From Candidatus Adlerbacteria bacterium (GTDB taxonomy: Bacteria; Patescibacteriota; Minisyncoccia; Phycocordibacterales; SBAW01), in the NCBI GenBank assembly GCA_903884345.1, contig CAISEE010000021.1:1-36775 (forward strand): a DNA stretch of 36,775 nucleotides. Direction: 5' to 3'. The notes beneath the pieces were generated by a model. That model had not been told where the DNA came from. It did not search any database and saw nothing but the letters and a program-made list of their open reading frames with translations. The translations under genes were made by a program, and so were the position numbers. Every line of letters starts with the position of its first letter. Position 1 is the first letter of the stretch. Below, piece after piece: positions 31,433-36,775 of this stretch.

Positions 31433-31858
31433 ATGTCGATTCTTATCAAGCAGTTGTCGCTGGAAACCACCGCTCCGCGGGAAAAAGTATGGAAAATATG
31501 GGCTGACGTCGCGCACTGGGATGCGTGGGACTCGGAGATTGAGTACGCACGCCTGGACGGTCCGTTTATGTTGGGGCAAACCGGCGAACTAAAACCAAAA
31601 GGCGGACCGAAGGCAAAGACGAAAATCATTGCGTTTTCTTCGGGCGAGAGTTACTCGGACGTGACCAAGATGCCGCTTGCGAACATTCGCTTCGATCACC
31701 GGGTCGAAGACCACGGCAAGACACGCATCGTCACGCATACTATCAGCATGTCGGGGCCGCTCGGATTCTTGTTTGCAAAGTTGCTGGGCAAGAACTTGGC
31801 AGAAGGTTTGCAGCGATCGTTGCCCCGATTGGTAGCCCTTGCAGAGGCACATGCCTAG
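31433..31858 (+). CDS. SRPBCC (START-like) superfamily protein
   Basis: 141 aa with the hydrophobic-cavity fold of polyketide cyclase/dehydrase-like proteins. Typical start: IKQLSLETTAPREKVWKIWADVAHWDAWDSEI (binding-fold strand and helices), later MSGPLGFLFAKLLGKNLAEGL near the long C-terminal helix. It probably binds or modifies a small hydrophobic molecule. It is the first gene of an operon whose second gene encodes a MarR regulator, overlapping its 3' end. Regulated through the palindrome upstream. Confidence 0.85.
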   Translation: MSILIKQLSLETTAPREKVWKIWADVAHWDAWDSEIEYARLDGPFMLGQTGELKPKGGPKAKTKIIAFSSGESYSDVTKMPLANIRFDHRVEDHGKTRIVTHTISMSGPLGFLFAKLLGKNLAEGLQRSLPRLVALAEAHA

Positions 31859-32309
31859 GCAACATACGTTCTCGTTCGAGACTCCAGAGAAGAGCCCGGG
31901 TTTTATGTTATGGCGAGTGACCGGTGTGTGGCAAAAAGGTGTGAGCGAAGTGCTGGAACCGCTCAACCTTTCACATTCAGAATTTGTTGCGCTGGCTTCG
32001 CTGGGGTGGTTGCAAACACGCACGCCTGAGGTGACGCAGATTCATATAGCAACACATGCGCGCATGCAGCCCATGCTTGCGTCGAAGTTTCTTCGAGAAC
32101 TCGAGCAGAAGGGTCTCGTTCGACGTGTTCAAAGCGTTAGTGATATCCGCGCAAATGCGGTATCGCTCACAGCAAAAGGAGACTCTATGCTGCAGAAAGC
32201 GATTGTATTGGTTGAAGCGTTCGACAAGCAATTCTTTTCGACGTTACGGGGTGACATTGGACACTTTGCCAAGTTGTTGCACAAGATCACTTCGACAAGC
32301 GCATCGTGA
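31839..32309 (+). CDS. MarR-family transcriptional regulator (second copy)
   Basis: 156 aa (152 aa if the ATG at 31851 is used). Recognisable MarR layout: LNLSHSEFVALASLGWLQ, then VTQIHIATHARMQPMLASKFLRELEQKGLV (helix-turn-helix) and RRVQSVSDIRANAVSLTAKG (wing, with the typical Asp-x-Arg pattern). It shares little sequence with the other MarR in the window. It overlaps the SRPBCC gene by about 20 nt and probably represses that operon at the 19-bp palindrome. Its 3' end overlaps the convergent membrane-protein gene by 23 nt. Confidence 0.9.
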   Translation: MQRHMPRQHTFSFETPEKSPGFMLWRVTGVWQKGVSEVLEPLNLSHSEFVALASLGWLQTRTPEVTQIHIATHARMQPMLASKFLRELEQKGLVRRVQSVSDIRANAVSLTAKGDSMLQKAIVLVEAFDKQFFSTLRGDIGHFAKLLHKITSTSAS

Positions 32310-32670
32310 TCCACGCCGCAATAGCTGTCTCAAGCAAGCTCAGAGGAATAGCCGCCCACAAAATGCCGTAGGGCAAAACACCAAGGTTGCCAATCGTGAG
32401 CCACATGAGCACAAACGCCGCGAACCAAGAAATAAAAATAGTCTGTAGCAGCGAAAACTTTTGCAAAATAATATAGATCAAAATCGCGAACGCGAGCGAC
32501 CACAGGCCCCACACGAGCCCATTGCTCGCTGTGTTAGGGAAGGTGAGACCAAGTGTTTGGTAGTGTGCGACCCATTGCGATTTTACCAACTCGTCGTTTC
32601 GCACAAATTCGGAAACACTAATCCAAATTGTGGAGGCAAAGATGGGGAGCATTAGTTTCTTCATAATCAT
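32287..32670 (-). CDS. Four-helix membrane protein of 127 aa, unknown function
   Basis: Starts MIMKKLMLPIFASTIWISVSEF (first helix), then a conserved-looking soluble loop (VAHYQTLGLTFPNTASNG), and three further helices (LVWGLWSLAFAILIYIIL, TIFISWFAAFVLMWLTIGNL, ILWAAIPLSLLETAIAAWI). The pattern looks like a widespread small uncharacterised membrane protein, but I cannot name a family. I choose 32670, with a TATGAT hexamer about 10 nt upstream; ATGs at 32685 and 32802 are alternatives. It is convergent and overlapping with the second marR gene. Confidence 0.75.
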   Translation of the reverse strand: MIMKKLMLPIFASTIWISVSEFVRNDELVKSQWVAHYQTLGLTFPNTASNGLVWGLWSLAFAILIYIILQKFSLLQTIFISWFAAFVLMWLTIGNLGVLPYGILWAAIPLSLLETAIAAWITMRLSK

Positions 32671-32820
32671 ATTTCTATCAATCATAGCACAGGGCCCTGA
32701 CACCGAGTTGTGGACCAAAAGCCAAACAAATTGCATAAAATCGAATTTCGAGGTACCCTCTAAAAAGACTAAGAAAGTGTCGTCCAAATGGGTGGGCGGC
32801 AAATTGATATAGGAGTCTGC

Positions 32821-33426
32821 ATGACTTCACAAGCAGAAGCCCAAAAAATATTGGGTAATAGAATGGTATCTCTGAAAGAGGTTAAGGCAATTTTCTGTTT
32901 AACGCCTATACAGTGCCGAGATCTTGATAGCGTACCGTTCTCGAGGGAAACCCTCTGCGAGGCGCCCGAGTCTTTCCGTCTGGTGCTCGATGTTGGGGCA
33001 TCGATTGCTGACATTCAGGCTTTCTGCAAAACGTGGCCTGATGCAAGAATAATAATGCGACCAATGCTATGGCCCCAGGATTACTCCTTCTACTACGAAA
33101 GGGCCTCCCCCGGGTGGCGTTTAATAAGCACAAAGCCCGTTCAAGGCTCTTTAAACCAAGGACGAGACGACCAGTTGCGTTTGGTGCAGAAAGGTCGAGT
33201 GGTGCCACTGGCACGCGCGTTGGTCTTACTAAATATGGTTATGATGTTGTTTAGGCCAGGGGACGAGCCCGTATTTAAAGGCGTCTCTGTGAGAACCGGA
33301 GACTCAGAGTTGCGCGGGGGTCAATATGTTATGGCGGGACGTAGGATGGGGGACTTCGCTGTCGATACATGTTACCCTCACCCAAACCAGTATATTGGCT
33401 TAGGAGAGGAGCTAATACCCGAATAG
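32821..33426 (+). CDS. Orphan protein of 201 aa, unknown function
   Basis: Soluble protein. A hydrophobic segment in the C-terminal third (LARALVLLNMVMMLF) is followed by short glycine-rich motifs (VFKGVSVRTGD, LRGGQYVMAGRRMGDFAVD, NQYIGLGEELIPE), which look like strands of a beta domain. The N-terminal part contains KILGNRMVSLKEVKAIF. I do not recognise a named family. The start is chosen at MTSQAEAQ because AGGAG lies 5 nt before it; 11 additional upstream codons are possible. A possible promoter is TTGCAT, 17 bp, TACCCT upstream. A terminator follows at about 33450-33506. Confidence 0.75.
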   Translation: MTSQAEAQKILGNRMVSLKEVKAIFCLTPIQCRDLDSVPFSRETLCEAPESFRLVLDVGASIADIQAFCKTWPDARIIMRPMLWPQDYSFYYERASPGWRLISTKPVQGSLNQGRDDQLRLVQKGRVVPLARALVLLNMVMMLFRPGDEPVFKGVSVRTGDSELRGGQYVMAGRRMGDFAVDTCYPHPNQYIGLGEELIPE

Positions 33427-33449
33427 GATAGACTAAATCATCAGCGTAA

Positions 33450-33507
33450 GGAAGAACACCCGCGAACATTATCCATCATCGGATGAAAATACGCGGGGTT
33501 CTTTTTT
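33450..33507 (+). terminator. Branched-hairpin terminator after the 201-aa orphan gene
   Basis: GAACaCCCGCG pairs with CGCGGGGTTC around an inner hairpin CATC-ATCG-GATG, followed by TTTTTT. T-rich on the plus strand. Confidence 0.75.
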
Positions 33508-33512
33508 GTTCT

Positions 33513-33885
33513 ATGAGGCTCTTTTGCTTCAAGATGGTCTTTGGAAGGAACAGTATGCGGCTTGTCTCGGTCGGGGCTGCTGTCGCAGTCTTTCTACCGA
33601 GGAAGAGGTTTGGAGTCCTTTCGCTCTCGCCTAAAGCCCTTATAAACGCATTGAGCAACGATTGCTAGGAATCAGGCGCTCGGGTCTGTCCGATAAAAAC
33701 TACTGTCTGCGGGCCACTCGGGATTCAACTGTTTGAGGTCAGACCCCGTAAAGGTATTCTGGCGCGTGCGGCTGAGTTTAAGTGAGGCACTCGGGTCGCT
33801 AGGGAATTATACCGAAAAAGAGACAAATTTGGCTTTGATCAATTATTTTGTTCCCGTTTCAACTCTGGCCTTGATAGTCTAAGGG
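33513..33885. other. Stretch without a convincing gene
   Basis: About 370 nt. Two overlapping frames of 60 codons on opposite strands exist at 33476-33668, neither with a Shine-Dalgarno start or a -10 at the right distance. Codon pattern and composition look unlike the neighbouring genes. It may hold a gene remnant or an untranslated RNA. Confidence 0.4.
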
Positions 33886-34119
33886 ATGCCATTATTCGCG
33901 GACGTGAGAACCAACGACGACAGCGAATGGATTTATGAAATGTGCGAACCAGTCAGAGGTTGTTTCGCCCACGCGAGTCGTAAGTATCTTGATGGCCCAG
34001 AACAGAGCTGTAACTGCGGGGACTTTGTGAACATGTTTCGCGATTGTGTTTGCATATCCCCGTTATCTATTGTTCGATTGGTAATCCGAGAGCCTGCCAC
34101 GCAGAAATGCCTCCTGTAA
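33886..34119 (+). CDS. Possible small cysteine-rich protein (77 aa)
   Basis: Frame starting MPLFADVRTNDDSEWIYEM and containing a cluster of Cys residues (MCEP, RGCF, SCNCGDF, RDCVCIS). The CNC and CVC pairs suggest metal binding or disulfides, if it is real. No Shine-Dalgarno sequence; a TAGTCT hexamer lies 5 nt before the ATG. The last 17 codons overlap the 3' end of the rhodanese gene on the other strand, which weakens the call. No family recognised. Confidence 0.3.
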   Translation: MPLFADVRTNDDSEWIYEMCEPVRGCFAHASRKYLDGPEQSCNCGDFVNMFRDCVCISPLSIVRLVIREPATQKCLL

Positions 34120-34393
34120 CAGTGAACGCTGATATGCCGACCGATCGCAGTTTCGCCGTCGCTATCGCGCTGCGAGCGCCCGAGTGGCAGATGATATATA
34201 GCTCCGAGAAAATTCGCAACTGTTCGACTCGAGACGCATCCAGTTCAGTCAGAGGGATGTTGGTTGCGCCTTTTGCGTGACCGCTTCGATATTCCGCGGG
34301 GGAACGTACGTCGATGAGCCCGACGGTGTCTAATCGTACCTTCTGTGCCGCCTCCTCGGGGGACGCTTTGGGTGCTGACGTGAAAAACCACAT
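34067..34393 (-). CDS. Rhodanese-like sulfurtransferase domain protein
   Basis: Single rhodanese domain, 108 aa, cytoplasmic. Conserved features: LIDVRSPAEYRSGHAKGATNIPL (CH2A-type motif), and the active-site loop CHSGARSA with catalytic Cys, followed by TGGISAWQALGLPIE. It transfers sulfane sulfur to thiol acceptors. The first residues MWFFTSAPKA are slightly hydrophobic but too short for an anchor. TAGGAT ends 7 nt before the ATG, so a leaderless start is predicted. Divergent from the secreted-protein gene. Confidence 0.92.
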   Translation of the reverse strand: MWFFTSAPKASPEEAAQKVRLDTVGLIDVRSPAEYRSGHAKGATNIPLTELDASRVEQLRIFSELYIICHSGARSAIATAKLRSVGISAFTVTGGISAWQALGLPIEQ

Positions 34394-34430
34394 AGCAACT
34401 ATCCTAGCACGCTTGTGCTCGCGTGGTAGT

Positions 34431-34459
34431 TTGTTCGATAATTTCTCGTACAGTATACT
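34431..34459 (+). promoter_or_regulatory. Promoter of the secreted Ala/Thr-rich protein gene
   Basis: TTGTTC (34431-34436), 17 bp, TATACT (34454-34459). The ATG at 34502 lies about 42 nt downstream and has no Shine-Dalgarno sequence, so this AT-rich leader differs from both start classes seen elsewhere. Confidence 0.55.
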
Positions 34460-34501
34460 AAAATCGTCAGGGCATATTTATTAACGTTATTTGATACGAC
34501 A

Positions 34502-34999
34502 ATGTACAAGAAACTCGTTCTCGCTGGTGCGTCCATTGGTTTGTTGGGTCTCCTAATCGCCCCTGCGTTCGCGCAGACGACCGGTGTGGTCGCTTCGTCC
34601 ACTGCTGCAACCTCGCCCGTCATTACCACAACTGCGGCTCCTGTTACCACGGTCGCTGCACCTACAACAAAGATCGCCTGCATCGGTGCTGCGGTAAATA
34701 CCCGTGAACAGGCTATCGACACGGCAATGACTGCGTACACGGCTGCAGTCAACGCAGCATATAGCGCACGCACGATTGCGTTGCAATCGGCATACAGCCA
34801 GACTACTACTGCGGGAGTAAAGACTGCAGTCAAAGCGGCATGGTCAACGTTTAACACGTCGGTTAAGACGGCCCACCAGAGCTGGGTCGCGGCTCGCAAT
34901 GTTGCATGGTCAACCTACCGCACAGCTGGTACCGCATGCAAAGCGCCGGCTGGTACGGGCGATGGTGCATACTCTGGACTTGAGGCAGCGGGGAACTAA
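34502..34999 (+). CDS. Secreted Ala/Thr-rich helical protein, unknown function
   Basis: 165 aa with a clear signal peptide (MYKKLVLAGASIGLLGLLIAP, cleavage after AFA-Q). A Thr/Ala/Val-rich linker (residues about 25-57) leads into an all-helical domain built from repeated Ala-rich units (EQAIDTAMTAYTAAVNAAYSA, VKTAVKAAWSTFNTSVKTA). One Cys before (IACIG) and one after (GTACKAP) the helical domain could form a disulfide that closes it. Probably a surface or exported protein. No family name is certain. It is divergent from the rhodanese gene and has its own promoter and terminator. Confidence 0.8.
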   Translation: MYKKLVLAGASIGLLGLLIAPAFAQTTGVVASSTAATSPVITTTAAPVTTVAAPTTKIACIGAAVNTREQAIDTAMTAYTAAVNAAYSARTIALQSAYSQTTTAGVKTAVKAAWSTFNTSVKTAHQSWVAARNVAWSTYRTAGTACKAPAGTGDGAYSGLEAAGN

Positions 35000-35024
35000 T
35001 AGACGAGTAGCATAGGTAGACCAC

Positions 35025-35056
35025 AAAAGCGGCGTCCACACAGGATGCCGCTTTTG
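35025..35056 (+). terminator. Terminator of the secreted-protein gene
   Basis: AAAAGCGGC-G-TCC, loop, GGA-T-GCCGCTTTT: a 13-bp stem with one G-T pair, with A-run and T-run flanks, so it can act on both strands. Confidence 0.85.
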
Positions 35057-35416
35057 CCGTGTGGCCGTATCGGTCGAGTCCTCTTGGTTTGCCAAATGCC
35101 AAACAATGCCAAAAATCTGGGCATGTAGAATAATAACGCAAGCTTCCGCCAATTTGCCTATAGTCAAAATATGCTGCAATGTATAGCTTTCCTGACTACA
35201 TATTGACGTATATAAAATAGTGTACTGTTGCTTGTTTGTGATTCTGAAGCGGGAGCCAATATTTGAGCTTTGCCCACAGTAGCATTTTGCGTATGTACAT
35301 GCGCAGGAGTTGCAGGCGATATTGCGGCTCCTGCGCGGCCCAACAAGGGGTCCTGTTGGAAATTATATTTAGCTACCCTAACCATGTATTTGGGAGCGCT
35401 TGATGCAACGAATGGA
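35057..35416. other. 360-nt intergenic region with two strong hairpins
   Basis: No convincing gene. It contains three spaced GCCAAA repeats (35090-35117), a perfect 9-bp stem GCGCAGGAG (35301-35309) / CTCCTGCGC (35328-35336), and directly after it a 6-bp stem CCAACA/TGTTGG (about 35338-35358). A TTGACG at 35203 has no well-placed -10. The hairpins could end the zinc-transporter transcript or be part of an RNA. Confidence 0.45.
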
Positions 35417-36151
35417 TTACCCAGAAATGTGTATGATGATGTAGATTGTCATCATGCCAAGAAGCGTCGCGATGGTCGTCCACCGCACAGGATGCGCATG
35501 GTGACTCTCCGGCACCAAATCGCTCGCGCCGATGTAGAGGAAGAATCCCGAGAATAGCGCAAGAAGTAGTCCGAGCTTTTCTTCGGAGATACTGATGAAA
35601 AAAGTCGCGAGCACACCGAGGACCGGGGCCAGCGCATCGACGAGCAGCCATCGAAATGCTCGCGACTGCTCACCTTTGTTCTTGAGCACAAAATTGACCG
35701 TATTGATGCCGTCCGAGAAATCGTGCGCAAGCACGGCCGCAGCGACGATGACACCGAGCGCAGGAGACACTTTGAAGGCAAGTCCGATGCCGATGCCATC
35801 GAGAAACGAGTGAAAGGAGAGCGTTCCCGCACCGAAGTTGCCGAGTCTCGCATGATCGGCCCCATCGACGTGTCCATGATGGAGGATCAATCGATCGATT
35901 ATCAGATATGTGGCAAACCCGAGTGCAGTAACTGCGACCACCGTCGAGAGCGCGTATGTTTTGCTCCCCAATTCCAATGCTTCAGGCAACAAGTCGAAGA
36001 AGGACACACCGACGACTGCTCCCGCACTGAATCCGAGGATAAGGTGAAGTTTGTCCTTGAGGCGGAGTGCGAATAGGCCGCCGAACAAGGTAGAGAAGAA
36101 CGTTACGATGGCGACGAAAATGACTGGCATGATGCTTATACTTTCGAGCAT
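35417..36151 (-). CDS. ZIP-family divalent metal (zinc) transporter
   Basis: Metal uptake or export permease of the ZIP family, 244 aa, with about eight membrane helices. The metal-site helices are recognisable: HSFLDGIGIGLAF (helix IV, usual HNxxDG) and AHDFSDGINTV (helix V, usual HExPEG), and a His-rich loop LHHGHVDGADHA between helices III and IV. Its ATG lies 16 nt inside the end of the Fur-family gene, so the two are translationally coupled. Likely role: zinc uptake under control of its operon partner. Alternative start at 36130. Confidence 0.9.
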   Translation of the reverse strand: MLESISIMPVIFVAIVTFFSTLFGGLFALRLKDKLHLILGFSAGAVVGVSFFDLLPEALELGSKTYALSTVVAVTALGFATYLIIDRLILHHGHVDGADHARLGNFGAGTLSFHSFLDGIGIGLAFKVSPALGVIVAAAVLAHDFSDGINTVNFVLKNKGEQSRAFRWLLVDALAPVLGVLATFFISISEEKLGLLLALFSGFFLYIGASDLVPESHHAHPVRWTTIATLLGMMTIYIIIHISG

Positions 36152-36579
36152 GCGGTACAGAGACCGAAGAACTCGAGATTATGTGAATACACGGCTGTAA
36201 AGCTGCTGGAACGTTGCAATACTTTTTTCTGTGCTTCGGTAATCACGCAAACCTCCACATCCTCAACGAGCTCGCACTTTGCGCACACAAGATGATGATG
36301 ATGCGGTCTCCCGTGCAGGTATTCGTAACGCGCTGTGCCAGTATTAAGGTCGCTGCGATGCACGACACCTGTTCGTGCGAAATCTTCGAGGGCTCGATAG
36401 AGTGTCGCCTGATCGAGCGGATCCTTTTTCCATAGACGAATAATCTCGGCGATAGACAGCGGCCGTCGCGTTTTCGAAAGAATCTCCAGCAACGCCATCC
36501 TGCCGGCCGTCCGGCGGTAGCCCTTCTGGGTCAACATATCGCCAACATCAGAGTCCGTAACGGACTGTTTTCTACTCAT
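36136..36579 (-). CDS. Fur-family metalloregulator, probably Zur-type
   Basis: Metal-dependent repressor, 147 aa. N-terminal winged helix (KGYRRTAGRMALLEIL, LDQATLYRALEDFARTGVV), then the metal-binding domain with RPHHHHLVCAKCELVEDVEVC and HNLEFFGLCTAC; the two CxxC pairs form the structural zinc site. Co-transcription with a ZIP transporter argues for zinc sensing (Zur). Start at 36579 (MSRKQS): TATAGT ends 9 nt before it; the ATG at 36597 overlaps the promoter. A 15-bp Fur-box-like palindrome just upstream indicates autoregulation. Confidence 0.92.
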   Translation of the reverse strand: MSRKQSVTDSDVGDMLTQKGYRRTAGRMALLEILSKTRRPLSIAEIIRLWKKDPLDQATLYRALEDFARTGVVHRSDLNTGTARYEYLHGRPHHHHLVCAKCELVEDVEVCVITEAQKKVLQRSSSFTAVYSHNLEFFGLCTACSKV

Positions 36580-36588
36580 GATTCGTTC

Positions 36589-36616
36589 ACTATACACTAA
36601 TGCGAATCATTCGCAA
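36589..36616 (-). promoter_or_regulatory. Promoter with Fur/Zur-box-like operator
   Basis: TTGCGA (36611-36616), 16 bp, TATAGT (36589-36594) on the minus strand. The perfect palindrome TGCGAAT-C-ATTCGCA (36601-36615) fills the -35/spacer. It keeps the 7-1-7 layout and outer/inner bases of the classical Fur box (TGATAAT-N-ATTATCA), with CG in place of the two central AT positions of each arm. Confidence 0.7.
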
Positions 36617-36634
36617 TAAAACCGTACCCAATTC

Positions 36635-36775
36635 CTAATGATGATGCGCATGCGACGGTTTAGCCGGAGTTCCTTCGGGACGATCCCTTAGCATATACGA
36701 CGCGATCATAGTCGTAATCGGCACGCCGAGCACCAAGCCGATGCTGCCGATAAGGATGCGAATGGCCTCGGTCGC
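36635..36775 (-). CDS. C-terminal end of a YibE/F-like membrane protein (partial)
   Basis: Only the last 46 residues are in the window; the gene continues past the right edge. The segment EAIRILIGSIGLVLGVPITTMIASYML is a membrane helix with the ending typical of YibE/F-like proteins. A polar tail follows, ending SHAHHH, a potential metal-binding His cluster. It lies upstream of the Fur-family operon on the same strand, separated by the operator region, so it may belong to the same metal-homeostasis block. Family call rests on this short stretch. Confidence 0.55.
   Translation of the reverse strand, partial: ATEAIRILIGSIGLVLGVPITTMIASYMLRDRPEGTPAKPSHAHHH

Noticed and set aside
33476-33668. 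Two 60-codon frames on opposite strands
   Set aside because: No ribosome-binding site or well-placed -10, one overlaps a terminator stem, and no recognisable protein pattern.
35164-35557. Minus frame 35164-35385 and plus frame 35270-35557 near the ZIP gene
   Set aside because: They run through the two hairpins, and the plus frame overlaps the end of the ZIP gene; no start signals.
1-36775. CRISPR arrays, insertion sequences, integrases, attachment sites, rRNA
   Set aside because: I saw no regularly spaced repeats, transposase or integrase motifs, or rRNA segments in the window.

Overview
The window looks like a chromosomal segment of a Candidate Phyla Radiation (Patescibacteria) bacterium, most likely a GC-rich Parcubacteria-type lineage. 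I infer this from gene style, since no rRNA or other placement marker is present. Core proteins are unusually compact (MetK of 325 aa, a YebC lacking about 70 residues, a 213-aa HolA-like subunit, a Mur ligase with almost no N-terminal domain, a PolA with a vestigial proofreading region). They sit among many small orphan membrane or secreted proteins. A PilB-type ATPase and an orphan TraD/VirD4-like ATPase are also typical of the group. Genes are densely packed and switch strand often.

Layout: 1-5.3 kb holds the end of a VanY-like carboxypeptidase, PBP1A, tyrS, a tiny acidic protein, and ruvC-yebC. 5.3-8.7 kb holds an orphan gene, ruvB, a probable new structured RNA on the plus strand (about 6702-6952), and pilB. 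8.7-13.5 kb is a plus-strand run tsaE-polA-holA, tRNA-Lys, then a SAM-I riboswitch with a terminator/antiterminator switch in front of metK. 13.5-17.3 kb is a minus-strand run: ruvA, a murE-like ligase, an 82-aa membrane protein, a DoxX-like protein, a TrmH-family methyltransferase and uppS. 17.3-19 kb holds rpsT, an orphan gene, two tRNA-Arg genes and a two-helix membrane protein. 19-23.9 kb is an RND efflux pair (adaptor plus pump). 23.9-29.5 kb has peroxiredoxin and a PIF1-like helicase on minus, then an orphan gene and the TraD-like ATPase on plus.

From 29.5 kb onward the content is accessory and becomes AT-richer after about 31.3 kb. It contains two MarR-controlled operons with palindromic operators over their promoters, a small membrane protein, an orphan protein, a poorly coding stretch, a rhodanese, a secreted Ala/Thr-rich protein, and a metal-homeostasis block (Fur/Zur-family regulator, ZIP transporter, end of a YibE/F-like protein with a His-rich tail) with a 7-1-7 Fur-box-like palindrome.

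The clearest window-wide pattern is translational. At least a dozen genes have a -10-like hexamer ending only 6-8 nt before the ATG, which predicts leaderless mRNAs. Four orphan genes of unknown function (starts at 5548, 18164, 26025 and 32821) have a Shine-Dalgarno sequence, and three of these also have a consensus-like promoter and an untranslated leader. The other notable items are the structured RNA at 6702-6952, the metK riboswitch, and a tRNA-Arg with a GCG anticodon.
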